Of a stretch of 64,000 nt of DNA, positions 26,401 through 35,600 are shown in pieces. This DNA comes from Carposina sasakii (lineage: Eukaryota > Arthropoda > Insecta > Lepidoptera > Carposinidae): the NCBI GenBank assembly GCA_014607495.2, contig CP053154.1, forward strand, positions 10,416,001 through 10,480,000, read 5' to 3'. Position 1 is the stretch's first letter. Every line of letters starts with the position of its first letter. The notes beneath the pieces are model-generated. The model had not been told where the DNA came from and did not search any database. It saw only the letters and a list, made by a program, of their open reading frames with translations. A program made the translations under genes and the position numbers.

Positions 26401-29033
26401 TCAAAATGTACAAACTTACTTATTTAAAACAAGAATGTTATATGGCAGGTTCTTTCTCTTAAATGGTTCAAGTGTTACCTATTTATGTTCGGGAAAACTC
26501 TCTGAGTTACTCTTTCGACTTTTGTCATCGAGATTGCTGTAACAGCTATATTTGTCGCCTTTATTTGAAGAGGCAGAAATTTCTCAAAAAATTATACGTA
26601 CCTTCGTGGCAGTAATATATCTATACTTAGTTTATTTCTGAGCGTCTGTTTCTAAATTCCATTATGCCGTAGTATAAAAAATTTAATAATTCTACTCTAG
26701 GTACATTAATTCCGTAACTTGATTTGACAACCCAGCATAAACAAGTACTTAACGATTCCAATTTAGGGCATTTTCCGATTCTATATATTAATTAGCAAAC
26801 ACTCGAATGGCTGGAAAGCGATTTCAATCACGAGCTTACGGGGAAACGTATTGAATGAATTGGTACGATGACGATCAATTTGGCTGCATGGCACTAGGCC
26901 TATAAGTTTACAAATTCGTCGATTCCCGGTTTAGACACTTTAGGGCCGATTTTTCCCAAAGGTCAGACGGCCTATTTGAAGGATAAAGTTGAAGCTGAAT
27001 ATCTTAATCAAGTTTAAAGAGAGACATCATCATTACTGAGTAAATAGCACCTTACTGTGTAACTGAGTAGTGGCTATGTACTATGTATGTTAACTCTTTG
27101 TTATAATGTTGACTTCTAGATTAGCTTTAACTGACCCTGTATATCTAGGCCAAATGATGAATACCTATCGATGTTTGTTTTTAAGTCATACAATTCTCAA
27201 TTAATAATTTTGTACCTAATATTATCAAGAAATTACAAAAGGGGTCTTACAGTGTGGGACCGTTCACATATCTATCATCTTAAAGAACTATTTTAAGAAA
27301 GAGATATGGCGGCGGTCACACTTTTACAACTTAACTAAAATGCATCAGCTCAAAAACTAAAAGAACTAAGTAGCAACTTAGCTTCCAAATTGATCAAGTC
27401 TAAGCTTTAATAATATGCAAATCGCATAACAAAAGTCAATTACCGCCTGAAAGGGTCTACCTTCGTAACCAGTCTCCTCCATTAAAAGTCGCAAAGCCTC
27501 GTGACTGAACTGATACTCTTGTTGATTCTGCTGATAGTTTCCGAAGGAGCAATTAAAACTTGAACCGTTTTACATAGCTAAAGCTGTGAATAGAAGTCGT
27601 AAGTCAAGTCATGTACGTAGGTAGGTAAACTAAGTACCTCTTGAGAGATAGATTCGCCTTTAAACCTAAACACATCTAATATACGTTTATGGGTATATAA
27701 TATGAACCCAAATAATAATATTTTTACGATTGGTAAAAAAAAATATTTTTTTAACAAAAGCAACAAGATTTTTTATGCTAGGTGGCTAGATGACTGAATT
27801 TGGACATTTTTGGCATGTACGTGGTTATTTTGAAATAGCAGTTACCTACTTGTAAAATTCAGCGGATATAGATCAAAAGATAGTTACACCTAATCGAAAC
27901 ACCAAATTTTATCTACGAATGTTTTGCCATTTTATTTAAATTAAACTATACCTCCAGTTTCAATTATGGTTTTTCCTTGGGTCGTGCATGGCTGACGACG
28001 GGTAACGTACAGACTGTGTGTTCGTACCCTAAACAGGTCGCGCTACCCTTAAAGCACCTTGCGAATAACTCGGGAATTGTTTAGCCTACCTGTGTGCCAT
28101 GTCTTGGCATGTTTTGAATACTTCTTACCCTAGTATGTGGAGACGAGGAGTATATGTAATGTACTCGCAACTTTATTCGTGAGGATATTTGCATCTATAG
28201 AAATATTGAGTTTTATTTTATTACGGTTTGTTTAAACTCTTTCTTTCCTTATTTTCGAACTCCCAATGTGATAGGATGGTATAATATGCGCTTTCCTGTT
28301 TTTCCAATATGGCGCGGACTAATCAGCAGATAAAGAAATAAAATTTTCATTGCTAAATTACATTTTCTACCTATGACAAATAAATACGAAATGTAGGTAC
28401 GTATCAAAGTGAATCATTTTTATAGCTATCGATTCAGGTAAAACTTTTATTAAACTCTCATTCCGTAAAAAACTCAACTCGATAGAATTGTAAAAGTACG
28501 TGCAAATAGGTCTCTTCTTATTCCAAATTGTAGATGTGTATATGCTTAATTAAAATAAACAAAATAAATTAGATATATTTACGCCGCTAACGAGAAGGAG
28601 GAAGTCTTAGCGACAATGTCGACGATCATTTGTCAGGAAAACAATTTGTTTGTCTCGACACATAAACGTGAAACAGAAATGTTTTCTAATTATCTAGTGG
28701 CAGTTAACTTTAAATTTAATGTGATTTTGTTGATAAACTAATATAATTGGCATCAACAACTGTATTAAGAATAAACAGCAAAAAAAGTTGAAGTTCAAAC
28801 GGTTTACCTCTGCTTAAGTTTATGGTATGAATAAATATCACTGATATTTTATTATACTCATCTAATTATCTTACTACTTCTTATTAATACAATAAAATAA
28901 CATAGATTAACACTTTAAACGCACATATTACCCGGTAACATAAACATCAACAAATCACTTCAAGCACTCACCATAAAACAGCGATACAGCATGCCAGCAA
29001 CAGTCTTTCAACTAGCTTCACTTTCTCTGCCAT
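1007..29033 (-). CDS. GABA-receptor subunit, GRD/CG8916 (alpha-like) group, 5' part
   Basis: Pentameric Cys-loop ligand-gated channel subunit of the plasma membrane, GABA-receptor family. Four coding exons join in frame (29033-28972, 2785-2466, 2144-2077, 1227-1007) to give residues 1-224 of the extracellular part. They encode a signal peptide, an acidic low-similarity stretch ending in a dibasic KR, the family start 'NITLVLENLL', 'RSMGPVSELDM', and the ligand-domain block with 'DCYFRQYWRD', 'IWRPDTYFYNGK' and 'PNKLLRISQHGDILYSMR'. Four N-glycosylation sequons (NET, NVS, NNT, NIT) are visible. The Cys-loop, transmembrane segments and cytoplasmic loop must lie left of the window. Intron 1 is 26 kb. 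The gene is divergent from Lcch3. From memory the core is nearer CG8916 than GRD of Drosophila; I am sure of the family, less so of the orthologue. Confidence 0.93.
2077..2144 (-). CDS. Exon 3 of the GRD/CG8916-type receptor gene (68 nt)
   Basis: Acceptor ttttacag, donor GTAAGA. Encodes YPTVVQTNILIRSMGPVSEL then DM, the first beta strands of the Cys-loop ligand domain. Same length (68 nt) and phases (1 in, 0 out) as Lcch3 exon 3. Confidence 0.95.
2466..2785 (-). CDS. Exon 2 of the GRD/CG8916-type receptor gene
   Basis: A 320-nt exon with acceptor ttcaacag and donor GTTAGA. It encodes the variable N-terminal region, including an acidic DYYDESDETD stretch, and ends in the conserved 'NITLVLENLL...SQLPTHGKG' start of the ligand-binding domain. 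Entered in phase 2, left in phase 1. Confidence 0.92.
3118..3147. mobile_element. 30-bp fold-back, same family as 11247-11300
   Basis: CTTAGATTAATGAT followed by a 2-base centre and the inverted copy ending TTATTCTAAG. Flanks are CCACAATA (3110-3117) and CCACATTA (3148-3155), a 7/8 match, so this looks like an independent insertion of an even shorter member of the same family. Confidence 0.7.
3148..6250. other. Intron 1, left part: no exon seen
   Basis: AT-rich. About 5160-5230 looks like a fragment of the 'ttcccgaaacggggt' repeat family, and 5545-5590 is rich in CTACG/CGTAG hairpin motifs. No conserved exon is evident in either strand. Confidence 0.45.
6254..6830. mobile_element. MITE with GTGACAGCCAGGCAAATA ends (degraded), with an internal repeat
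   Basis: Left end has gtgacagccaggcaaatattga, then 'accatgattctgag' and 'gaaaattttc' as in the copies at 41713 and 46137; right end has 'tttcagtttttgtctggcgac'. A minus-strand copy of the 'cttacggggtaggcagagc' repeat (about 6435-6590) lies inside it. Terminal CAGGGTG sequences are eroded. Confidence 0.6.
6435..6590 (-). repeat. Dispersed repeat 'ttacgggataggcagagc' (minus)
   Basis: Reverse-orientation copy of the family at 25938, 43300, 49068 and 61490. Shared core: 'ataatcacgcctttatccc', 'ggcagagc', 'agaaccacatggtgccact', 'tgaccaattt'. Confidence 0.75.
6831..9860. other. Intron 1: no exon seen
   Basis: AT-rich, with a reverse fragment of the 'ttcccgaaacggggt' family near 8885-8985 and a 40-bp piece of the 'actccgtccgcgtgga' repeat at 9630-9670. 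Short open frames here show no protein-like composition. Confidence 0.4.
9860..10580 (+). repeat. Minisatellite: about four 121-129 bp units
   Basis: Units recur near 9930, 10057, 10186 and 10307, each with 'ttttcgtaaaaa', 'aattcccgt', 'cctt..gtgggaatttcgggaaat' and 'gatttcagcttcata'. The block opens with 'actagtggcccgccctcgct', a common start of lepidopteran dispersed repeats, and ends near 'gcggcgtcgagaaaaga'. Confidence 0.75.
10746..10753 (-). terminator. Candidate poly(A) signal of the membrane-protein locus
   Basis: An AATAAA hexamer on the minus strand, about 90 bases downstream of the ORF2 stop, in AT-rich sequence. Confidence 0.4.
10840..11232 (-). CDS. ORF2 of the unidentified membrane-protein locus
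   Basis: Hydrophobic, with probable helices around 'MIFVLIWWL', 'SGIVLLGHLFVL' and 'TVNIIFFISNVLVFAY', then a charged tail with HHH and a Pro/Ser-rich end before TAA. It opens at a non-ATG codon; possible acceptors are ctgcag at 11236-11241 or cccag at 11221-11225. It resembles ORF1, so it may be a second repeat unit of the same protein. Confidence 0.5.
   Translation of the reverse strand: MTQIDYDVTAGMIFVLIWWLRNIKRVLLCNLPYLGHALMGLGYALEQIERFQHPLPSGIVLLGHLFVLTDPRMLSDHQPRVQTVNIIFFISNVLVFAYDSIDALDYEIPVIREFDHHHTMTPSPSPAPVT
10840..11722 (-). CDS. Unidentified multi-pass membrane protein locus, two related ORFs
   Basis: Two adjacent ORFs, 11722-11291 (143 aa) and 11232-10840 (130 aa), both strongly hydrophobic and similar in layout: each begins with an N/Q-I-D-F/Y motif, then a hydrophobic helix, a G-H-T/A-L segment and a later hydrophobic strand with II..I.N(I/V)L. 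This suggests an internal duplication or tandem paralogues. I do not recognise the family. ORF1 may be entered from an acceptor at 11750 (ttcattgcag), in frame through TGHPASILF before its first Met. ORF1 ends in three 6-residue repeats (HSARST, HSARST, SSARST), and its stop TAA lies inside a 54-bp fold-back insertion. ORF2 has no good ATG of its own. An AATAAA on this strand lies about 90 bases beyond ORF2. It is nested in intron 1 of the receptor gene, same strand. It may be one gene with an intron, two genes, or a decaying locus. Confidence 0.55.
11247..11300. mobile_element. 54-bp fold-back micro-MITE with perfect 8-bp target duplication
   Basis: Starts CTTAGATTAATGATTGG and ends with its inverse apart from one mismatch in 17. 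It is flanked on both sides by GGTCGCAT (11239-11246 and 11301-11308), an 8/8 match. Eight-bp duplications are typical of hAT and P superfamilies. It lies between the two ORFs of the membrane-protein locus and supplies the ORF1 stop. Confidence 0.85.
11291..11722 (-). CDS. ORF1 of the unidentified membrane-protein locus
   Basis: Encodes about 90 hydrophobic residues with probable helices near residues 5-25, 33-50 and 68-80, then a Pro/Ala/Ser/Thr-rich tail with 18-bp tandem repeats (11309-11365 region). The last codons (Leu-Glu-stop) come from the inserted 54-bp element, not from the original gene. Without the insertion the frame would stop four codons later, so the insertion is not the only reason ORF1 and ORF2 are separate. 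Confidence 0.55.
   Translation of the reverse strand: MPNIDFYILLLSQIIVVLGYVVGKVLNSEWHTYAISVCGHTLQMIADAIRVVRGVFDIKINGELPSVNRYLIIANIFNILGEYHEMKMIGDRPGEGQGSVRAVGTQLSIFPAASAAPSTHSARSTHSARSTSSARSTNMRPLE
11850..11996 (-). other. 48-codon open frame upstream of the membrane-protein locus
   Basis: An uninterrupted minus-strand frame with mixed protein-like composition (e.g. NDIVIKIFDQNDFKSKI) and no in-frame Met at its start. It could be an exon fragment or chance. I see no donor that would join it to ORF1. Confidence 0.15.
12000..18430. other. Intron 1, middle: no exon seen
   Basis: Mostly AT-rich. It holds a minus fragment of the 'actccgtccgcgtgg' repeat (13685-13795), a SINE/LINE tail fragment 'gtccagcagtggactgtaataggctga' near 15775-15805, a tRNA T-arm-like fragment at about 18197-18240, and non-repetitive GC-richer patches near 14870-15010 and 16430-16610 that could be regulatory. 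Confidence 0.4.
18197..18245 (+). repeat. tRNA 3'-half-like SINE fragment
   Basis: 'gaggtcgtgggtttgagtcc' followed by 'cactcgggtga' resembles a T arm/B box. A reverse copy with a canonical ggttcgattcc box lies at about 50213-50262. No D arm or anticodon arm precedes it, so it is not a tRNA gene. Confidence 0.55.
18490..18923 (+). repeat. 5' LTR
   Basis: 434 bp, TGTCGGAG...ACGTCA. It includes the gag start codon at 18879. The boundary is set where identity with the 3' copy ends. Confidence 0.93.
18879..19508 (+). pseudogene. gag: Retrotransposon gag (capsid part), truncated by frameshift
   Basis: 209 codons from the Met at 18879 (inside the LTR) to a TAA. Capsid-like region with 'WITTADMCI', 'ALKGEASSWLSSI' and 'FKELFVARY', as in Ty3/gypsy Gag. 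The natural zinc-knuckle tail follows in other frames, so the gene is broken near 19508. The first 15 codons are encoded in both LTRs. Confidence 0.85.
18924..18945 (+). promoter_or_regulatory. Candidate primer-binding site
   Basis: Just inside the 5' LTR, TCAGAAGTGGGATGCAACCC resembles the complement of the T-arm/acceptor region of insect tRNA-Leu, but it is not preceded by the usual TGG. Inference from memory of tRNA sequences. Confidence 0.35.
19651..19843 (+). pseudogene. Two CCHC zinc knuckles of Gag, in two frames
   Basis: C-x2-C-x4-H-x4-C motifs at 19651-19692 (CFNCGQLGHKSLQC) and 19802-19843 (CFNCREQGHYASDC). The reading frame changes between them and from gag, so at least two frameshifts have occurred. 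Confidence 0.85.
20008..20060 (+). pseudogene. Retroviral-type aspartic protease remnant
   Basis: Short segment with the active-site motif Y-DSG-SECSL at 20014-20040, interrupted soon after. It is not an exact duplicate of the second protease segment at 21040-21300, so they come from different parents. Confidence 0.6.
20211..21010 (+). pseudogene. Reverse transcriptase, one stop and one frameshift
   Basis: Segments 20211-20468 ('NRRPYRLTPDE...SSSPFASPILW'), 20493-20723 ('MCVDYRELND', 'FTILDLASGFHQI') and 20708 on ('MPFGLKNAPAVFQ', 'YVVVYMDDVLV' with catalytic YMDD at 20798-20809, 'PKKCSFLKEKVEYLGF') are consecutive gypsy RT blocks. A TAA at 20466 sits beside an 11-A run; the frame changes near 20700. 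RT stops at 'TALPPT' and jumps to protease. Confidence 0.9.
21011..21745 (+). CDS. Fused protease-like / integrase C-terminal frame
   Basis: Continuous with the last RT frame (20708-21745). From about 21020 it reads a protease domain with FDSGAECSL (catalytic Asp codon at 21059) and 'IMLGREILSQGF', then the linker to an RT start ('GELEIRLIDP'), then switches near 21538 to an integrase C-terminal block ('KYRGPFRVSEVLEGNRYVL', 'YAHDILRRMP') and an acidic tail. The join falls where RT and integrase share a D-P-K-like stretch, suggesting a template switch at microhomology. Confidence 0.8.
   Translation, partial: PTGALNNQGRFYDFHFDSGAECSLIKESVASSFNGKRIAKTVSLTGIGQTSVFSIQQILCNVEINDYCLELLLHVLPDVYMRSDIMLGREILSQGFVINLSTNNFSISKQNNLTVLNCDVLTDSSISNFSNVDTDIPSCKKSDLLTILGEYSSYFTTGLPKTRVTTGELEIRLIDPKYRGPFRVSEVLEGNRYVLKALNSNTTYKYAHDILRRMPANDITNDTLTCDRDDNLCELDGDGPSCSN
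21768..21938 (+). repeat. Tandem repeat, 3 x 57 bp
   Basis: Units at 21768, 21825 and 21882, each starting tggtwtacgga and containing 'tggatggaagt' and 'caagagt'; the third unit is diverged at its end. It follows directly the stop of the first integrase tail. Confidence 0.9.
22011..22150 (+). pseudogene. Second RT fragment in the LTR element
   Basis: Encodes MPFGLKNASSVYQRA and 'YIVSYIDDLLVL', the same RT region as 20708 on but clearly diverged, so it comes from a different element. Confidence 0.8.
22190..22394 (+). pseudogene. Second integrase C-terminal fragment
   Basis: 'VKLDPKF' then, past two in-frame stops, 'DGDRYRLKSLSSNRTYKYSH' and 'VRRVP', parallel to the block at 21540-21660 but diverged. 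Again RT has been joined directly to the integrase tail. Confidence 0.75.
22487..22718 (+). repeat. Tandem repeat, about 3.7 units of 60-62 bp
   Basis: aaccgaagga recurs at 22491, 22551, 22613 and 22675; each unit has 'tttccgtagtaggtagccga' or a variant and 'tggactgtgctac'. Confidence 0.9.
22998..23430 (+). repeat. 3' LTR
   Basis: 433 bp, identical to the 5' LTR except for one T missing in a T-run near the end. Followed directly by TATA and the inverted-repeat sequence. Confidence 0.93.
23456..28971. other. Intron 1, right part: no exon seen
   Basis: TA microsatellite to 23510, then AT-rich DNA. A SINE tail fragment ('cactgcggtcaccaacccgc') is at 25265-25345, a 'ttacggggtaggcagagc' repeat at 25938-26030, and a TATG/CATA repeat at 25910-25945. 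GC-richer unexplained patches are at about 24605-24700 and 26810-26960. Confidence 0.4.
25938..26030 (+). repeat. Dispersed repeat 'ttacggggtaggcagagc' (partial)
   Basis: Plus-strand partial copy of the five-member family in this window. Confidence 0.75.
28972..29033 (-). CDS. Exon 1 of the GRD/CG8916-type receptor gene (signal peptide)
   Basis: Reads M-A-E-K-V-K-L-V-E-R then a hydrophobic run LLLACCIAVL, a typical signal peptide. It ends at a GTGAGT donor in phase 2, which matches exactly the one base needed by the exon at 2785 (TG+G gives Trp21). The ATG is in a fair context (ataATGG). No 5' UTR boundary can be set. Confidence 0.85.
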
Positions 29034-29555
29034 TATATCCTAGTTTTTCCACTTTAAATTAAGTTTGAAAGTGTCATTATGTTACGGGAGTTTCTATCGC
29101 ATCTGTGGCGCCGCTGGAATCGTGAGGAAACTCAGAGACTTGTTCCTGCCAGGCCGGTGGGCAACAACAGAGCAGCGCGCATGCGCGGACCCACAACCTT
29201 TGAACACTTTCTGATGGCTTCTACATTTATAGGTGTATACTGGAATTGCCTAAGACCTGTGTGACTGGAATGATGATGTATATTTCATGACGCCATTCAG
29301 GATTTTGATGTGACCCTTATCGAGAGATAACATGTAGGTATTGTGGCCTTGACAATCATAAATACTCAAGTATCTATAGGTACTTGCTTAGTCAACTTAC
29401 TTATTAGTTTATTTAATAGTTACTTATTCAAGTTTTAAAATAGAACTTAGTCCTGCACGATCCCACACAATCACTGATAAAAGGGCTAAGAATTCATAAC
29501 TACTGTTTTATTGCATATATTTGACTTTCTAATATGTTGAATGTTGAGGATACGG

Positions 29556-29865
29556 GGTCTACTCTGAAATGCCGCTTTCGAATCTTTCGGTCCGACCGAA
29601 GCCCGACCGAATCGAAACCTTTGACCCTACTACGAAATTGCTTCGGATTCATTCATCTGAGTTCACAATTTATTCGGAACCATAGAGAATAATTCATATT
29701 GACTAATATTATAAGCTTTCTATTATCTAGCCTTATACCTGTCAAATAGAGTTCGATCGGACCGAATAAAAAAACGGCGCGACTGATCCGATCGAAGGAA
29801 GTTCGTAGTAGGAAACACCTCGATATTCGGCCGACACTTCGTTTATCGTCACTTCAGAGTAGACC
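29556..29865. mobile_element. MITE with GGTCTACTCTGAA terminal inverted repeats
   Basis: Left end GGTCTACTCTGAAATGCCG, right end the inverse of GGTCTACTCTGAAGTGACG. The interior is rich in 'tcggaccgaa'-type motifs in both orientations. No target duplication is evident. Confidence 0.65.
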
Positions 29866-31534
29866 TCCTGACCGAGTACCGTATACCTACGGATATCGGT
29901 ATATTTGGGCAAGGGCATAATTTTATCTCGGAAAATGAAATAACTATACCTTATCTACACTTATAGGATTATTTTCAAATCGTGGCCCAAATTACTGAAA
30001 AAACTATGACTATAGTTTAGGCTCTTACATTTCAGATATTCGACCAATAACCAAACATAAGATAAGACACATAATAGCTGTATAGTACAATAGCAAGCAA
30101 ATCAAGGCATCCCTAAGGCGGGCTGATTGCGCTCTCGGCCTATAATAGAATTTCAATCCGCGGAGTGATGACTGCTATTAAGAAAATCCCGGGTTAGATA
30201 CAATGAACTGTACTGATTGATTAATTTGGCAAAATACTGTTATTTATTTGTTTATTATGACCAGTTTGATCATAGGCTAAGTTATGATGGTAGGAAGGAT
30301 ACGGGTAGATTTATTTTCTTTTCGGATCAAATTATAACGTGACACAAAATTACTTAAAATAGAGGGGCTAAACCTCGTTTTATTGGATGAGGCTTATGTT
30401 AAGCAGTGGACTTCTTATTGGTAAAATTGTGAAACCAGAGATAATCACAGCCGATTGATTAATTTTAATAGAAAAAAGTATTGTGTTTTATTGTTTCGGA
30501 AGATAACACTATAATACTGTCCAAAGTGAGAGATAAGGAATTATAATGTAGAAAATTTTGTAATTACAGATTTTTTCATTTTAAGAGCGAGTAAATCAAT
30601 TATTCTAGATTGTAATATTCAACTATTATTATTTTATTTATAACTATTGGAACGGAGAAAATTTTCCAAGGAAATTGTAGATATACAAGGTACAACATAA
30701 CTTTGCATGCAAGTTTGTGCAATTCATTCCGAGTACACAATGTAGTTCAAATTCATTGATAGTATTAAATATTAATGATTCTCATAAGTGTTATGTTATG
30801 GTAAGCTTAATTTTTTTTAACGTATTTTCGTGAATTTGTTAAAAAATGCAAAGGGAATGGGGAAAATATTGCTTATTAGGTACACCTTATTTATTATAAC
30901 ATTTGCCCGCTGGACACATCTCCAAAAAAAAAATACCGATACAAATATATAAAAGGAATTGAGGATAGGTATATGTAAAGGTAAAAAGATACTTAAGGGT
31001 AACCATTACTTTTTACCAATGGAAAATAGTTTTATTCCGAAAAAAAACCTTGGCATTTTTAAACCTACGTGGACCGGGCGCGGTCACAATCAGTGACAAG
31101 TAGATACATTCCTCAAGCGGAAATATTTTAGGAGTTATGTTTTATCGTGATGAAAAAAAAGGGAAAGGATTGAACAATCGAAATGGAATATTCATATAAT
31201 TTAATTGGCTCACTTTCGACATGGAATAAATTAATATTTTCTTCGAGGGTTGAAAATTAATTGAATTGAGGATTTAATTCCTATCTGACTTGATTCCAAT
31301 TGTGTTTTATAACTGTGTATATAACTATAAATAGCTAAATGTAACACAAGTCCAATATCCATGAACTACTACGACGCGTAGCTTATGCTACGAAATACTA
31401 CGCTGCAAGACTGCTACGAACGGAGACTACGAAGTAAATTTTATGAATATGTTCATTTTTCACAGACTTCCAAAAAGAGAGGTTATTTGTTTTATAATTT
31501 CTTCGTTTGTTTTGTACTTTTCTAATACAATATT

Positions 31535-31775
31535 CATCATCATCATCAGCCTATTGCAGTCCACTGCTGGACGTAGGCCTCCCCCCAGGGCACGCCACAA
31601 TACTGCCATGGGGGGTATTTGCCCATAGTCACCACGCTGGGCAGGCGGGTTGATGACCGCAGTTTGTATTTTGGACTATTTGCCCACCTCCCGGAGCTTA
31701 ATCGCCTCGTACGATACCCACGGGCAGACATGGGTGGTACGAATTCTACTTTACCGGTACCACGCGGCACCTTAT
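31535..31775 (-). mobile_element. SINE (minus), head truncated
   Basis: On the minus strand it runs from 'gtgccgcgtggtaccgg' through 'cccgcctgcccagcgtgg' to 'gtccagcagtggactgcaat' and a (TGA)n tail. Its 3' end matches the end of the RTE LINE at 45400-45453. Confidence 0.85.
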
Positions 31776-34700
31776 ACAATATAAACGTACCATTTTTAAC
31801 CGAATTCCAGAATAGAAAGGTTCATATTCATCGATATGTTTTTTTCTTCCATAAATAAATACTTACCTATAAAGACGTAAAAATTTTAGCACCAAAAAAA
31901 GGTCTGATAGCGTGTGTCTAAATATAAACCGGCGTTGTCCATGTCCAGTGATGTGATATGAAATAGAAGCTCTCACGTTACAAAATGTAATGCGAGGCGA
32001 GGGACTGCAACATCTCACTTTGACTACTATGAAAACTCGATCGAATCGAAATAGGTTCTAGAAAGTCACAACAAAATCGCAACTCAATTACGAGTAGAGA
32101 GAATTAGAAAATGGTATGTCTATGCGCCATGCGCCATGTATTAACATCATAATGACCCAACGTGTATCGAAAGAGTTGACTAAGGAACTCGGGCATTCTC
32201 TCAGGCGACGAGCTAGCAACTTGTCACTGATCATTAACACTGTCTCCGCTATGATAAACGTGACTATGGGATCTTCCTTATGATCCTGTAACCGAATTCC
32301 AGTATAGAAAGGTTATTACATTACATCTTGAGTAATTAAGTACAAAGATTTACTTGTACAATAATAATTGTTCATATATAAATAATAATAATGAGTATCA
32401 TAGGTAATGCACCCGCTTCTGTCCAGAACAAATTGAATATCTCCGCTCGTGAACAAATAAAACAAAGATTTTAAACATTCGCGTCGGTCGGTAGGATAAT
32501 ACCTTCCTAAACTGATTTATTTCTCCCCTTCACTGCTTTCAAATAGAGTTACAAGTTGGAAGAAAACTGTAATTTTAAAATGATGTCTGTTTTAAATTAT
32601 ACTTTCTAGTAGAGTAAAATAATGACAATATTACTAACTTTATGTTTTTTAAAACACATTAGACACACATTCTTGTTCTCCTTCAATATGTGTTAATGTA
32701 GTAGTAGTATTATTGTAAGAAACATTAAAAATAAAATAAACTAAAATCCTATTTTTTAGCAATATGGAAACCTATATGCAATACAATATATAACTATTTC
32801 CCTAGCTTCTACCCATGACACTTGGATAATGAACTTATTAGTTTACAAGAAAGAGTTATTTCGGCATGTGTAAAGGGACAACGATGTGGATTGGGAGATT
32901 GGATTCGGAGATCGCCTTCAACATACAAACTTTGTATCTTAACCAATTAATAAAAATAAATCTGTTAATTGCAATAACACCATGTAAATTATTTCAGTTA
33001 GAGCTAATGATGGCTTAGAGCCAAATATAAATAATTGGGGGTCATAATTTGAGTCACAAGGATTCTATCCCTTTGTTTATGTCACAAATATTTTAAGACC
33101 CATCTTGTTAACCTTAGTATGACGCTGTATTTGTAGATTTTGGAGAAAATTACTAAAACTTAATAGAAATCTATTTCATATATCAATATCCAGTTATTTC
33201 ATTCCGGAATATTATAACACAAGTATATTCAGGCGAGACACCTGCGACGCTATTTGTAATACTTAGTATACTTACGAGTACACATATTTCTAAAGTACCT
33301 ACGACAATTATCAGTTTCGAGAAATAATAGTAAGGTCTGCAATATAGGGCACGTCTTCTTTAAATTACCCTCATTACCCCAATCTTACACTGAGGCTCTA
33401 TCTACTATATAACCAAGATTTTTCAATCCCTTACAAAATAGCCTATTCAGGTACGCGTGCACTTCTACACAGCGGTCAACCTGAGGCTTCCTCCAACTAG
33501 TTGGTACTAGTTGCACTGTGAAAAAAAATCTTTTTTTGGGTGTCGTCTACGATCACAAAAGATTGAGGTTATGTCTAAAGATAAGAGTAACCCAATTTTG
33601 TATGTTTGGTTTGGAAACTATAGATAATATAGGTAATATGCATGTTTTTTGGTGTCATCTAAGAACATAAAATATTAAGGATCTCTAGAGAAAAGACTAA
33701 CCCAATTTTGTGTGTTTGGTTCGGAAATTCCCCTGACAACAACCTGTGGTCGCGACAAATGACCGTTGTTCCCCAAATGTACCTTACTGATTACTCTATT
33801 ACCTTTAACGGGGGTGAAACTGGCTCAAGGCTCTTTAAATTCCATTTCGATCTCAATTTGTTTGTCACCGCAACTCTTGGAGATAATAAAATAAGAGCTC
33901 TATGTAGGGGTATTTTGTATTTATTTTCCCGGAATTTAATTAGGCAGATACTAATTTGGTTTTGTTGCGATTTCTATTGTTGATTAGGTTTTCTGGAATA
34001 TTATTTGTACATTTAACACAGTAATACGAAGAAAATGTCTAGAAAATTTTGGAACCAGTAGGTAAGTCTAGTTAGTACTGTCGTTGAGAGCTAGAACTAA
34101 ACCGCTTGGTCGGTGAGCACTCATTTTGATTGTAGACTGACACTCAGGGGTAATACCAGACTCTTTCGGCACTCATCATTATTACCCTTTAACACCTACC
34201 TAAGAAAGCACATTGTAAAAAAGCATCGCCAAGAGTAAACATCAATATACAACAGTGGCCCACACGAAGTAAAGTCATGATATACCTATAGGTATATACA
34301 ATAAGAAACAAAATAAAACCCTTAAATCACATTTACGGAAATATGCGAAGTCAAAGCAAAAATATGTAATAGGTACCCATATATGTCTTCAACCCAATAT
34401 ATGTAGCTACTGATCCAGAAAAGGAGATCAAACAGGCAATACAACTTGGCAAATATCACGAAAATACTTGACATAAACTCTATGCAATGAAATCTTATTT
34501 CACTGAAGATTACATACATACTTATAAACATAAGAACATTCTCGCATAAATTATTATTGTAGGTACTTTTCTTTTTGTTATATCCCATTCAGGTAAGTTT
34601 TCCATGCATTATATTTCTTATAAGCATCAAGTATCGTGGAACAATGGATTTTGTGAAGAGGCTCAAGAATTTACTTTTGCTGCTTGCAAGACATATAGCC

Positions 34701-35364
34701 AATTTCGAATTATCAATCTTGAAAGATTTAAGGATTTTTTGCACTTGTCAGATTTAATTTTCCATTTTTCTTAATATAAAATTTCAAATTTGAAATAAAT
34801 AATGCGAGATTCTTTTTGACCCTCAGTATCGTAAATAACCGTTAGGTACATTGTAAGTGTAAGTTATGGATCTATTGCTGCAATTGCATGTAATATACAC
34901 TATTTGCAACATCTAGAGGGGTGTTATCTACACTTGACACTAGGTCAGGTAAGCTGTAACACCGTAGCTATGTATTTAGTACCACAATTTCAGAAGCCAT
35001 AGTTCAAGGAAGCTGCAGCTGCACCCACAAACAGCTTCCGTGCGTGCTACCGGCTGACCTACTTACAGGCTCGCGCCGAATTAAACATTTAAACACCTTG
35101 CTTTACGTCTTTTGTATGTAAAGAAATTTTCGCTTGGTAGCCTTTACTAAATGATAATTTGAGGTAAAGTAAATAATTACTAATGGCATGCCCGCAACCA
35201 TGGGCCAGCAATTGATACGCAAATAGATTGGTTGCTGAACCATCACACCTTCACTAAACGCCGTAAGTACCTACTTAACGAAATAATCGCTTTTTGACAT
35301 TGACAACGAAATTAAAACGACACAGATAGGTGTAATAAATAGGTGCATACATATATACATATAC

Positions 35365-35600
35365 ACACAGCTGTGTTCCCGAAACGGGGTCGCCAGATCT
35401 GCAAGATAATAAGGGAGATCTCAGAGCCACGTCTAGCATAGCGGGGATAGATGTTATTGATCAGCGACAGCTATCGCCTGGGAGAATGCCTGAGCTCCTT
35501 ACTCACACACACACACACACTTCTTCATCAGCTTCATCTTCTTTGCCACATGCAAAGAAGATGTAGCTGATGTATTCTAGTGAAACCCAGTAACAGCACA
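35365..35600 (+). repeat. Dispersed repeat 'gttcccgaaacggggtcgcc'
   Basis: Shared with 38765-38940 (plus) and with reverse or partial copies near 8885, 15585, 32160 and 46010. A CA microsatellite (about 35505-35520) lies inside. Confidence 0.65.

Noticed and set aside
29079..29264. 61-codon plus-strand frame beside the receptor signal-peptide exon
   Set aside because: No family match, no splice support, and it overlaps the likely 5' UTR/promoter of the minus-strand gene.
31546..31779. 77-codon frame ending EAYVQQWT
   Set aside because: It lies wholly in a SINE and reads through the LINE-derived tail.
35505..35522. CA run as a possible repeat locus or CRISPR-like array
   Set aside because: Simple microsatellite inside a dispersed repeat. 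No array with spacers exists in the window.
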